This document shows positions 46,380-59,490 of a DNA stretch of 64,000 nucleotides, one piece after another. The stretch's first letter is position 1; each line of letters starts with the position of its first letter. Under the pieces are notes generated by a model. The model did not search any database and had not been told where the DNA came from. It saw only the letters and a program-made list of their open reading frames with translations. The stretch spans positions 1-64,000 of the forward strand of contig JAQGEQ010000023.1 in the NCBI GenBank assembly GCA_034620365.1. The letters run 5' to 3'. A program made the position numbers and the translations under genes. The DNA is from Pegea sp. RAD2-039. Taxonomy: Eukaryota > Chordata > Thaliacea > Salpida > Salpidae.

Positions 46380-47150
46380 ATATACAGTTTATTTATCCAT
46401 CTGTTCTCTATTATTTATCTAATTATTTATTCAACACGTGACTGCGAATAACAAATTCAACAGCTCTTATAGCAAACAACAATTAATCCCAATGAGCAAA
46501 TAGATAATTTAAAGGTGTGGGGCATCACAACTCAAAATTAATATAGAAAGAATAAAAATAGTGTACAGGTATAAGTAAAGGTAAAATATAAATTATGAAT
46601 CAAAAATTTAATATAACAAAATAGAAGAAAAAAGTGAGGAAACTGGTATTATTACGCATCACTTGTAAAGGAAATTACTTAAACCTTATTTTTTACAACA
46701 ACAAAATAAGATGCGATATGTTTTGATGTAGTCATAGAATCTGGAAGATAATTCCAAACCTTGATTGCCCTATTAAAAAAACTGTTACTCCACTGAGTGT
46801 TATTAAAACTGTTGAGCCTTAACTTTAATATTTAGCTTATAGAGACAGTCTTCGTATGAGGAAAAGGGTATGCCACATCCAAGGAAAGCTTTCCTGGTGA
46901 ACGATCTTTGAACGGATTTAAGTTTTGCAATATATTTTGTAAGTTAAGACTCAATATGAAGGAGTTAAAATCTAATTCGGGACGGATGTATGTGGTAAAA
47001 AGTTTTTACAATGTCCAAATATTAGAAAATGTTAAACCAACTCGATAAACCCTTTGACATCATCTCTCGTCAGAGAAACTTTAGGAAAGTTTCAAAATCT
47101 AGCTTTTTACTGAAAGTTGGATTATCCGTAAGATACTTTGGGATATTGAG
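46380..47150 (-). mobile_element. Second LINE fragment (C-terminal part and 3' UTR)
   Basis: On the minus strand translation gives LFTTYIRPELDFNSFILSLN, PFSSYEDCLYKLNIKVKAQ and, after a shift, WSNSFFNRAIKVWNYLPDSM. This is the usual end of CR1/Jockey-type LINE proteins (YVRPILEY..., YEDRL..., FF.NR.I..WN.LP). An AT-rich 3' UTR continues to about 46385 with TAAATAATTAGATAAATAA-like repeats. Frames are broken. Its sequence differs clearly from the LINE at 39290, so it is another family. Confidence 0.7.
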
Positions 47151-49479
47151 AGATTTAGAGCTGTTTACAGAAGTCTCAGCTTGAGATTCCATAGTTGAGG
47201 TGATATTAGAGGATTAAGTTATTCTCTATTGAATAAATTTGATCAACTTATTCAATTTGAATTTTAAACGTTTTTTGGTCATATCAGCTATTTTCAATAT
47301 CTTTAATAGTAACACCTGAGTTAAATCATGTTTGAATATAATCAACTTCCTACTGTAGAATACTTTTTGGCAAAAATATTTTGAATTTATTATAAGAATA
47401 GTTGAGTTCAATCCAGTATACTTGCCAGTCATCGTAATTGCTTAATAAACTTTCTTAACAAAATTGAACAATGTAGATTATGACATTTTCATAACCTATG
47501 AATGGCACAAGAATTTTAGTGAAATTAAAGCAAAGCTTATTTATATTTTGATAAGAGAACAACATTTAAAATACCTTGATTTAATACTTTAACGAGCAAA
47601 ACTCAAAGGTCAATCAAACTAAATCTTGATCTATCAAAATATTGTAATTTGTGGGGGTGCTTAAGACTTACTTGCTTATTTGTTGTATATCAGTACTAAA
47701 TCAATGAAACTAAAAATAAATCCTTTTTTGATTACTATATTAGTTGTGAAGATTTTTTTTGTTGAAAATATGTCCTTGGATAAATTTTTGAATTTAAAGA
47801 AACTGTAAACAAATTTGTAATCCAAGACAAATTGTTGTGTCACTATTAACATATTTGTTTTAGAACTTGAACAAATTGTTTTTAGAAAAAAATGAATTAC
47901 CGGAAATTAGGGTCAAAAGGTATTATTAGGTTATCTTACTGAACATAAAAACGTTACTAAAATCGATCTTGTAAAGAAGTGTAGTTTAATTTACTAAGTT
48001 TACTTTTAAGAAATAAAATCAACTTGGAAAAATGAGTAGTTAGTTATTAAAGATTTGATCATTAAAAAGTTTAACTTTGAAAAAAAATTATGTTTCTTTT
48101 AAGTATTAAATTGTTCATGTAGTTCATATATACATTTGTTAATCAGTTTACGAGTTATATTTTAATGATAATCGAAAGAAGTTACTTATTGTATTAAAAT
48201 CTTTTCATAACTTTTATTTCAATGAAGCTAGTGCTCTGCTGTCATTACAGCACAATTAAACTTTCTGTCTTTTAGCTTTAAAGTGTTTTATCATCAATAA
48301 TACAGGTTTAATATATATATATATAACATACGTGATTTTATCAATAGAAAAAAAATTGCTTAACAAACAAGTTCTTTTTAAGAAAGCTTTTAGTTTACTC
48401 AATTCCTACATTATATAATATTTGTAACCACTTACGGCGGTGTGAGCAAAAACTTACAATTACAGAGTTTATACTGGTTTTAGGGTCAAAATATGCTCCG
48501 CCTTAAAAATTGACCAATCATATCACGATTTACTTAAATAAACCTAATAAACAATTATCCTATGGGGTGTCTATTCACAAGATGTAAGATCACATGCCGC
48601 TTTTATATACTTAAAATTCAGTTTTGGTATTTACGTATCAGCTACAGTAGTGATTGGTGTTTTTAACTTATTTCAACCTCATGTGAAATAGAATTTTATT
48701 GATTAGAAGTACAACTTTTTATTGAAAATAATTCTAACTTTGTTATTTATAAAGTTATCTTATTTATTTGTTAGTACTTTATTATTAATTTCAGTGATAT
48801 ACTTTTTACTTTGATTCATAATTTGAGAATTGATAAGGATCAGTTAGTTTTATCTGATTATTTTCAAGTTTACTTTTTAAGCAAAATGTTCTTTTATTTC
48901 TGATTAAAAGTTATTTTTCATCAAGTTATTCAAATATTATATATTTCTTTTCATATTCCTTTCAAAGTATTTTTTCAACCAAAATACTTTTCTTTGTGTC
49001 ATATGATACTATTTAACATTAATCTAATAATTTTCTTAAATTTATTCAAGTTAAAGCTGTTTTAATAAAAGCAAGTTATCAATTTTCTTTAGTTTGCTTT
49101 TAATTTACAAAATATTTATTGACTAATTAAGTATGCGCAATTAAAATAAATAATTATAGCATGATTGTTGTAGCTAATGATAAGTACATTTGTGATATAA
49201 GCTGCTCAAAATTACATTTCTTTGTTTAGTTTTATGAAATAGATAAATAAATATAGTATTGAAAGGTATTTTCTTCCTTTTTTGTATATCATTTGCATGT
49301 ATTTTTCTTTTAATTTATATTTTATCACAAGACTTTTTAATTATTATATTTGTATATATAATTAAATTATAATTCATTAAGTTAATAATTATTAGTAACT
49401 TTTATAATCAAAAATGTTATATATACACAGATTATAAGTTACTTATTACAACAAAATAACTTCAATAACAATTAATTAG
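47151..49479. other. AT-rich spacer upstream of GLDC
   Basis: No gene was recognised. A less AT-rich patch at 48430-48660 contains GGCGGTG and, ~60 nt on, CCGCC, plus a CCAAT-like GACCAATCAT; it might be regulatory. A short TA microsatellite sits at about 48313. An acceptor-like ATATATACACAG ends near 49430, about 50 nt before the GLDC ATG. Confidence 0.55.
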
Positions 49480-52400
49480 ATGAATATCTATAAAGTGTGC
49501 AATATCAGTAAGCTGATCAAAAATAAGCTATTCCAATTACCAGTAAGAAACTCATCCATTTTACGAAATATTTTCCCTAAGCATGAAGAATTTAGTACTA
49601 GACACAATGGGCCTAATAAGAAAGAACAAAAAGAAATGTTAGAGGCCATTGGGTTGAATGTAAGAGTTTGTTTTGAATTAGAAACTGTTATCTGGCTGAA
49701 ATATTTAATTGGTTTAATCTGATTAAATGTTTTATAGAGTTTGGAACAACTGACAAGTCTAACTGTGCCTACATCTATTTTATTAGATAAAAATCTTGAT
49801 TTAGAAGACTCTGTTTGTAAGTATAAAATGTATGTAATTATTCTTTTTATTAATTTATTAATTTAGGTGAAAATGAAGTTCTTCAGAAGTTAGACAGGTT
49901 TTCTAAGATGAATAAAAATGACTGGAGATCTTATATTGGTATGGGATATTATAATTGTACTGCTCCTCAAACTATTGTAAGAAATATGCTTGAAAACCCT
50001 GGCTGGTAAGATGTGATTACTTTTAAGATAATATTTCAATGAATTATCATAATTTTGTTACACCTTGTTATACAAATATTTATTTATGGTTTTATCATTG
50101 ATAAATTTTAGGTCAACACCATATACACCATATCAACCGGAACTTTCTCAAGGACGCTTGGAAAGTTTACTAAATTATCAAACAATGGTTGTTGATATGA
50201 CAGGTATGAATTATATCAAGTTTTCAAACTGATTCATTTGTTTATGTCAAACTTATTTTTAAGGATTACCAATTGCAAACGCATCTTTATTAGATGAAGC
50301 TACTGCTGCAGCAGAAGCTGTTTCTCTTTGTTTTAGACATAATAAAAGAAGAAAGTTTTATGTACATGATAAAATCAATCCTCAAGCTCTAGAAGTAGTG
50401 AAGACTCGTGCCAGGTGAATGTTCAATTAAAAATAGAAGATCACTGAAACTTTGTTAAAAATCAAAACTAATTTATGAATTTGATGATAATTTCCTGAAT
50501 AAGTAAAACATTAATTAATTTAATTTCAATAATTTAAATTTTTTCAGATTAATTGGAATTGAAATATTTGTTGAGCGTTTAGACCAAATGGATTTTAGTT
50601 GTCGAGATTTTGCTGGTGTGTTAGTTCAATATCCTGACACAGAAGGACGGATATTTGATTTCTCATCAGTCATTGAAAGTGCCCATAACCACGGTGTGAG
50701 TTGACCCACCAAATTCTTCACCCTGGCAACTTCAATTGAATTTTCACCATCTTATTTTATAGTCCCTGGTTGCTTGCTCAACTGATCTTCTTGCTCTTGC
50801 TCTTCTAAAGTCTCCTGGTGAGCTGGATTGTGATATAGCTCTTGGTAGCAGCCAGAGATTTGGAGTCCCATTAAATTATGGGGGCCCGCACGCCGCCTTC
50901 TTTTCAGTCAAAGATGAACTAAAGAGATTGATGCCTGGTCGTATGGTTGGAGTCACAAGGTAGGACAGATTTTCTAAAAATAATTTCATTAGTTTATAGC
51001 ATGAGTTGTTGGGATAAGTGCAAATAACAATTGCTAGATTGCAAAATATTCAAATAGTATGTTGAAAGATGAATTAGTTGTTGTGCACGTTTTCAATGTA
51101 TGGATTTTTCAATGATTACATCATCGTGTTTCAACTACTTAACACGTCATCACTAACTTTTAGATTAAATCGTAGTTCAACCTATAAGTTCTAAACCAGC
51201 TAGTCATCTGCTTCTCATCCAGTAGGACTTCTTCATCAGATCATTTTAATTCTTTTGTAAATCTCCTTTCATTATCACTTGCAGAAATTGGGGAGCAACA
51301 TGACAAGTTTAAACAACTCAACCAATTTCAATTATACAGAGACTCCGAAGGTAGAAAAGCGTATCGTCTCGCGCTGCAAACTCGAGAGCAACACATCAGG
51401 CGTGCGCGCGCCACTTCTAACATTTGTACCGCTCAAGCGCTGTTAGCAAATATGTCAGCCATGTTTGCTGTTTATCATGGGGCAGATGGAATCCATCATC
51501 TTGCTAATCGTGTTCACAACGCGGCTTTGATACTTGCACAAGGTAGATATGAAGTATGTAGAAGTTGCTCTTCGTAAATTGTGTGATTGCAGGTATCAGA
51601 GAAGCTGGCCACTATTTATCACATCCAACTTTTTTTGATACTTTAAAAGTGATCATGTCAACTGGAATCCATGATATATACCGAAGGTCTGGTGAGAAGA
51701 AGATCAACTTGCGAGTGTATAATGATGGCAAGGTGATTGAGTGATGTCCGTCAACACCAACTTGAAACCATTTGTTTACAGGTCGGAGTTGCCCTTGATG
51801 AGACTGTTACCGAGCAAGATTTGAATGATCTTTTGTATGTGTTTGGATGTGACAAGACTGCGGTGAGTTACTCGATAAATAAATCAGCAGCAAATGTCAT
51901 CTCTAAATTCTCTGGATAGAATGAAATTGCTGAAATTTTAGGAGGTCGGCTTGATGGTCATCTTAAAGAAACTAAATTTAAGAGAGAAAGTGACTTCTTG
52001 ACTCATCAAGTTTTTAATGAGTAAATTGCTGGTTTTTTTTTATTGGTTGGTTAATTTAGTGGTTCATCTGCAGCCATCGATCTGAAACTAACTTGGTGAG
52101 ATATATGAAAAAATTAGAAAACAAGGACGTATCTTTGGTCCATTCAATGATACCACTTGGTTCGTGTACAATGAAACTAAACGCTACAGTTGAGATGGCT
52201 CCAATCACATGGCCAGAATTCACCAACATTCATCCATTTGTTCCTTTAGATCAAGCTAGAGGGTAAGTTTATCTTATGTACTTTGGACTTGCAATATTTG
52301 TTTGTTTATCAATTTTCCATCATCAAAAAGCTCTGTGGTTTGTTGTGAGATATCCACACGATTAATTGAATGTTTTATCTTTTCATTTTCAATGTCAAGT

Positions 52401-54272
52401 TAACTAACAAATGTTTAGAAGTTGTTGAATAAGTCGTAATTGTAGTCATTACATACGAGTAAAGTTAGTCATTCAGTGAAATTATCTGTTTCCTTTTACA
52501 AAACGTTTCAAATGAAAATAATTGATGACAACATTTTATTTGTAGCTATCAAGAACTGATTAAAGAATTAGAACGAGATTTATGTGAGATTACCGGATAC
52601 GACAGCATCTGTTTTCAACCAAACAGGTGACATGATCTCTTGTTGCATCCAACAAGCATTGACACTAAATACTTTGTAGCGGGGCACAGGGTGAGTTTGC
52701 CGGCCTTGCTGCTATCAGAGCTTATCAACGTTCAATTGGTGAAAAACAAAGAAATGTTTGTTTGATTCCCACTTCTGCTCATGGTACTAATCCAGCATCT
52801 GCACAAATGTGTGGAATGAAAGTGGTTCCAATCAAAGTAAATCGCGAAGGTTCAGTTGATCTTAAAGATCTACATCAACAAGTAAACAGCGACACCATGT
52901 GTTCAAACTTGATTATTTGATAAACTTCTAAACAGGCTAACAAAGTCAAAGACAACTTGTCAGCTATTATGTTGACTTATCCTTCAACAAATGGAGTCTT
53001 TGAAGAGGATGTTGAAGAGACTTGTCACCTTATTCATCAATTTGGGGGCCAAGTTTATATTGATGGCGCCAACATGAACGCACAAGTTTGTTTCCATGAC
53101 AACAACTCACGCTCAGATCTTCCAAGGTTAATTTCCAGGTGGGATTATGTCGTCCTGGTGATTACGGATCCGATGTGTCTCATCTCAACCTCCATAAGAC
53201 TTTTTGCATTCCTCATGGAGGTGGAGGTCCTGGTATGGGACCTATTGGGGTGAAAAAGCATCTGGAACCTTTCCTCCCGACTCATCCTGTTGTACCTCCC
53301 ACTTCCACCTTAATAGATGGAGCAGAACCTCTTGGAGTAGTAAGTGCAGCAACTTGGGGGTCTGCTTGCATCCTCCCTATCTCGTGGACTTACATCAAGG
53401 TTTATCATCGCGTTTCAAACGCTTTTAATTCATCATATTTCTATCCTTGCAGCTGATGGGTCCAAAAGGATTGAAAGAAGCTTCTCAACTCGCCATCCTC
53501 AACGCCAATTATATGGCGAAGCGTTTGGAAGACTTTTATCCAGTAAATCATCTTCCTTCTTCCTCATCTTTTTTTTGATCTTCTTCTTTACAGATCATGT
53601 TCCGGGGGTCGAACGGATTCAACGCTCACGAATTCATTCTCGACACGCGAGCCTTCAAGTCGACTTGTGGTATCGAAGCTGTCGATATCGCCAAAAGACT
53701 TCAAGTAAGTAAATCACTCGCGCTTGTGACGTCATCAACTTGTGACGTCATCTTCAAAGGATTACGGATTCCACGCGCCCACCATGTCATGGCCAGTCAC
53801 AAATACATTGATGATAGAACCAACTGAAAGCGAGAATAAATCGGAACTTGATCGATACTGCGACGCGCTGATTGGTTTGTGACGTCATCATCGCGTCGAC
53901 AGCGATTTTTATTAAATTTTTTGATCAGAAATTCGTCACGAGATTCGTGATGTTGAAGAAGGGCGAAGCGACAAGTTGAATAATCCTTTGAAGAACGCTC
54001 CTCATCCGTTGGAGGCACTAATGAGCGAGGAATGGACCAGACCATATAGTAAAAAGACAGCAGCTTTTCCATTGGTCAGTATTTGTCCAGTTTCTTGTGA
54101 TGTTTGTCACAATTTCTGTTTGTAACAGCCTTTCGTGCAAGCCACAAAGATGTGGCCCGGTACATCTCGTATTGATGACGTTTATGGTGATCAGAATTTA
54201 GTTTGTACATGTCCACCAATGGAATCATATGTTGATGAAACTGATGAAGATCAGATTCGTCAAATTGCTTGA
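49480..54272 (+). CDS. GLDC: Glycine dehydrogenase (decarboxylating), P-protein
   Basis: PLP enzyme of the mitochondrial glycine cleavage system: it decarboxylates glycine and passes the aminomethyl group to the lipoyl H-protein. The N-terminus is basic and hydroxylated, as in a mitochondrial presequence, followed by [17 protein letters not shown]. About 20 small exons follow, with [103 protein letters not shown] and [14 protein letters not shown]. The PLP lysine lies in [20 protein letters not shown] (about 53170-53225). The C-terminus has [32 protein letters not shown] and [20 protein letters not shown]. The stop is at 54270-54272. All motifs are intact. Early exons are AT-rich, while exons after 53.3 kb are GC-richer and have TGACGTCA in their introns. 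Confidence 0.96.
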
Positions 54273-56548
54273 ATCTTCTAATTCATCTCATATGGATCTC
54301 ATATGGGCCAAATATTTTGTGAAATTCACAAATTTTTTTTCTATTTTTATTACCTGAGAGCTGATTCAGTACTTGATTAACTTCAAGCAATTTTGTCCGA
54401 TTTTTTTGTTCCTTTTTTTATCTTGTAAGCTTTTCAGTCGATAAACAATTTAAAGTTTCAGATTGCATGTGGTAAGTTTGCTAACAAGTTCTGTTTTCAA
54501 ATTCTTTTTTGCTTATTGTGTTGTATTTTTTAATCTGTAGAACCTGAAGCAGTTTCTTTCAAAACATATGAATCTTATAAGCTGAAAACTAAACAATTAT
54601 AATTACTTGTTAAAGATGAATTTCAATTTTATCCAAAGATTTATTTGAATAGAAAAAGAATTAAATGTTTAATCTTCAAATAATGATGATTTTCTTATCT
54701 TTATTTTATCACGTTGATAAAAATTAATTAATTTGATTAATCTTTTTAGCAAACTTACAATAAAAGTAATTTCAATCACAACAAAATAATTTTTCAGATT
54801 TTTATTATCAAAAAGATTAAATTTCATATTTTTTATCTGAAATAATACAATAAAAATCCTAGATATTTACTTTTGGACGGCTCTGCGGATCTTTAGATGG
54901 TTTCAGACATTAATTTAGCTTTCATCTCAATCCTTTATTATTGTTTTAACTTTTACACCTTTTAAAATTTTGGATGTTTTGTAAAAGCTGGTAAGAATTA
55001 ATCAGATATTTAGAATAAGATTGTTTCAGAGTTAGTTGTAACAAGTTTTTCAAATTTGTTATATACAATTTTATCGTTTATTTTCTGGGTACATATGTTC
55101 TAAACTTTAAAAATGTTTCCGTAAAAATCATTGAATTAAATCTTTTATTTCAATTATTCTTCGTTTTCTGCGCACAACTCAAAATTGTTTCGAGTAATGA
55201 TATAAAAATATGAGAGGAATTAAAAGATTAACCTTTACTTACAAATAACCTACAAATATATCATCTACTTCAAATCAGTGAACAAATTAATCTAAACTTT
55301 AAAAAAAAGTCATAATTAGTTTTTTTTTTCAAAATCATTTACATAAAAATGTAATTAAATAATTTTTTTTTCTGAATAAAATGTCAAAATTAATTAGTAA
55401 TTTTCTGATAGAATTTTTTACCCTTTAATGCTTGAACAATATATTTCAATAATTAATTGTTTTCCATATTACTTGAAGAATTGACAAAAAACTTTTTGAT
55501 TTACTTAAATAAACTAATTAGTTTCTATAAAAAAAACTAGGAAGAAAAAACTCCTAATAAATAAATTTATCATTTAAGTATATATGTTTAAAATGTTATG
55601 GAAAAATTCTTTAATATAAAGTAAAAATACTAATTCAGTTGAAATTACTAGTTAAAAAACACTAAAAAGCCAACAAATGTCGTGGATAAATCCACAAAAT
55701 TTGTTGTTATTAGTTAAATTTTTACTAGGGTGAAGTGGAAAATAATAAAATAAAAATTACTTAGAAGTAATATCATCTTATTCTTATAACAAAGCAACTT
55801 GTTCAATTTTAAAACTCTTAACTTTATTCAAAGTCTACCCCCAAAATTACATTAAAATTAGATGAGACTACATGAAATTTGAACTTTGTATAATCCTCTT
55901 TAATTTCTTATTTAATGATTCATGACTATATGCTTCTAAGAAATCTTCATTCGGTATTCAATAAGAAACATAATTAAAAAGCCAGTCCAATTTTACAAAG
56001 CTCTTCAACAGTAAAACATCAAAAACAATACAAATTTGCATCATTTGTAAATAAACTTTTCTGATTGTATCTATTCAATCAAAAATGTCAAAATATTTTC
56101 TAATAAATCAAAATTAGATTATAAAACCTGATACCTCCTAACCTAACCTTGATAACCTTTTAATTAAAACCTAAAAATTATGAAGAATCTTTTTCAGTGC
56201 TAGCCATAGTCTGAAACGCTTAAATAAAAAGTACATCAAAATATTATTCCCATCAAAAGTTAATTAATAAAGTAGTTTTGAAGCAACCTTATATGATAAA
56301 ACAAAAATCTATAAAATATTGAGTCTTCTTGTGTATGTATAAATTTCAAATGTTGTCTTTCAATAACTTTTATTGTTTTATTGTCAGTAAATAATTAAAG
56401 AATATTATAAACAAGCTGTAAATTAATAAAACTTGTGTATGTTTAGCTATAAACCTATGTAGTCCCCACAGCAAGATTAATAATCAATTTTTAAATGTAC
56501 GTATAAGTATGTAATATATCCAAAATTTTAAGAGAACAAATCACCAGA
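54273..56548. other. AT-rich intergenic DNA downstream of GLDC
   Basis: Includes the GLDC 3' UTR. No coding frame or RNA gene was recognised before the tRNA-like sequence at 56549. Confidence 0.65.
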
Positions 56549-56621
56549 GACAAGATTGAGGAGTCAACTGATTGCTAATTCATCTAGCTTTGGATGGATA
56601 GGTTCGAATCCCTTCTCGTCG
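56549..56621 (+). pseudogene. Decayed tRNA-Ser(GCT)-like sequence
   Basis: Ends GACAAGA and TCTCGTC pair as an acceptor stem with one A-C mismatch, and a G follows as discriminator. The middle has GATTGCTAATTC, matching the anticodon arm of eukaryotic tRNA-Ser(GCT), and GGTTCGAATCC is an intact B box / T arm. The D arm is shortened by about ten bases and the T stem is poorly paired, so it is a tRNA relic or the head of a tRNA-derived SINE rather than a working tRNA. A 69-codon frame over it is chance. Confidence 0.7.
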
Positions 56622-59490
56622 TTGATAAAATGGAAATTGATCTATTTTTCACCACGGGCTAACGAAGCATCGAAAGTATCTTGCTTTAAAAAGTCTAAAA
56701 AACAGTTAGAATTTGTGATAATCAATTATATTTCAAAGCATTTAAATTTAATTATTTTTCTTTAGTGACTTATTTTCATTAAAGTTTAAGTTATAATCAT
56801 TAAAATTCTGACCACTTTTTTTTGTTAAAAACGAGTAGAAAAGACTATTTTTGATTAATTTTATGAATAGCATGGTAAACGTTGTCATTTAGTTACAATT
56901 ATAAATAAAACTTATACAATTTTTGTGTGACGTAAAACGCACGTGAAAACTTTATATTTTTTTAGGCAAAAGACATTTTGGTACACGTACGCCCATTCTC
57001 TCATTTTGGTGTGAAATATGTTTTGAATACTTCACTTTATCAGATTTTATTATTTATTTTGATATCGCACTTAGCTATCAACTTATTGTATTTCTGTTAC
57101 TAATTTTTATTTTGTTTTTTCTTGCTTTCATTTGAGTTTAACATTTTAGAAATAGTTTTTAAAGCAAATTTTTACTCATTTTTTTTAAGATTAAATAAAA
57201 AAGTTAATATTTTATTAACACTTGTATTTAAAAGATATTTGAATATATCAGTTTCTTTATACGCTTTTTAGTAGTAAATAATATTTTAATAATTTTTATG
57301 CTTCAGTTTAATCTAATGATTTTATTATTTCGTTTGAAGTTGCTGATGCCTCTTTCAGTTTGATAGTATAAATTGTTTAACTTTTAACTTTACTCAAAAA
57401 CAACAAAATTAAAATAAACAAAATGTTCTTTTGAAGTAACTTTTAAACTAATTTATATTATGCTGATTTTATACCTAGATTTAAATCAATTTTAAACAGA
57501 AAATGAAGTTTTATTTTGTAGTAAATTTTATTCAGTATCTTAGCAACCTTATTTATGTAATCTATTTACATAATATAAATATTTTTCTGTAGGATAAATC
57601 ATTGTTATGTAAAATTATATCTTATATAAATAATTTACATCTTAAAAACTTTGTTATCTCATCTAAAACTAATATTTCCCTAAATAGTTTTATTGAAAAA
57701 TGGATTATTCCTAAAAATAAATATGTGGAAAAGTGTTGATAATTTAATTCATTAATCATTAAGATATCTTTTATTTATTTCAAAATAATTTGCTGTTTTA
57801 ATTGAGTAATAAATTTTAAGTATGAAAATTATATCAATGTTTAATTTGACAAAACAAAGTTTTGAAATAATAATGTTGTAATATTTTGCTCAAGAATTGT
57901 AAAAGTTTATATCATCTTAAGATAATTTTGTAAAAGAACTATCTTGCATAAAAATGTAAACTCTAAAAAAAATGAAATGTCAAAATTTGATAATTATCTT
58001 TTTTTATTATTTAAAGAAATATTTTTGTTAAATGATTTTATTTTTTAAGGTTTACTCAAAATATTTTTTGCATTTTAGCTGTTTTAAATAATATTATAGA
58101 AATAATTGGTTTAACAAATGTTAAATGTTTTTTAAACTATACAATTCTTATTTTAAAAAATATATTTTGAGATTATTTTTTAATATATTTTATAAAAGTA
58201 TAACCTTTCAGTAATAAGCAATAAAACTTTTATAAATATTCTTTAAAATTTGCTAAAATGCTGATTTAGTAAATTAATAACTTTCATATTTTTTAGCAAG
58301 CTTTTATTTATCAAAACAATTGATATTTTGAGATTAATTTTGCTATTAAAAGTTTTTTTTTTCATTGTTGTTTGTATTAAAACTTTGGTAATTATTGTTT
58401 AAGCTAAATTATTGTACAGAAGATGGTTTTTGTTAAAAAAAATCACTTGAAAAATATGTAGTTTCAGTATTCTATTATATCAAAAATAAAGACAATTTGT
58501 ATTGCTCTAATTATAGAGAATTTACATTTTCAATAACAATGGAGATATAAGAACTATAAAAAAAGTTATATAATTTCTTTTCATAATTTTTATAGAATAT
58601 TTTCTTAAACAATCAAGTTTTTCAAGTTTTATGTTTGTTGATACTTTTTAAAGATATGTAAATGTTATATATTCCTTGATAATAAGTATCACTTTACTTA
58701 TAGACATATATGGAAATTAAAAAGCTTTTTATATTTAACTGATATGATTTACATAAATGTATTATTCATCTGCTGGTTGAATTACGTTTGTTTTTATCTA
58801 GATTAAATAAGTATTATTCCAATAAAAATTAGTTTAATGACCTTTTTTTGAACTTAAGTGTATGTAAATGTTTTAAACGAATTTGCTTATTGTTTAGACA
58901 GAGTTAAGGTTGGAAAAGGAAGTCAAAACATTATTTATGTTTTGCAGAATAAATTTTGTATTAGCATTGTTTTTATAATAGAATATTTTTGATATAAATT
59001 AAAAAAGACTTTAAGCCTTTATATTAAAAATTAAATGTTGAAGTTTTCACTTAAGTTAGTAAACCTTTGAATAATTATTTATGTTTAAAAGAAAATAAAT
59101 ATTTTGGCTTAAATTAGATTGTCATTTAAAACTTTGATTATAATCTAAATGAACTATTAAATCTTAATAACTTTTCATTATGTTCATGATATTTATCAAG
59201 TTTAGATAATATTTTTAAATTTGTAATCTTTTATATTTTATTGTAGCTATGATTCTAATCAGAAAGTATTTGTGAATTTCTTTGCTATCAGCAGTCTTAT
59301 GTAAACATTTAGTTTATTTTTTATAAAAAATAAAAAGTTCTTTCATTTTTAAGTCAGATATTAAGCTTTGTTATTTTATTTTTTTCAGCCTTATTACATA
59401 AAATTGATTTCTTCTTTAATTTGCATCAGTTTTATGTATTCAAATGAGAAATAGTTTTTTAGTTGTAGAATATTGAAAAAAAAAGTAGAA
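56622..59490. other. AT-rich intergenic DNA upstream of the myosin gene
   Basis: About 2.9 kb with no recognised gene. A patch near 56930-57000 has TGACG and ACGTACGCCC and is the only composition change. A TTTTTAGTTGTAG acceptor-like sequence ends at 59467, 23 nt before the myosin ATG. Confidence 0.6.

Noticed and set aside
48430-48660. Possible small structured RNA or MITE near GGCGG...CCGCC
   Set aside because: Only a 5-7-bp complementary pair was found; no extended stem, box elements or terminal repeats could be supported.
56556-56765. 69-codon plus-strand frame
   Set aside because: It overlaps the tRNA-like sequence, whose features explain the GC-richer part; the rest is AT-rich filler.
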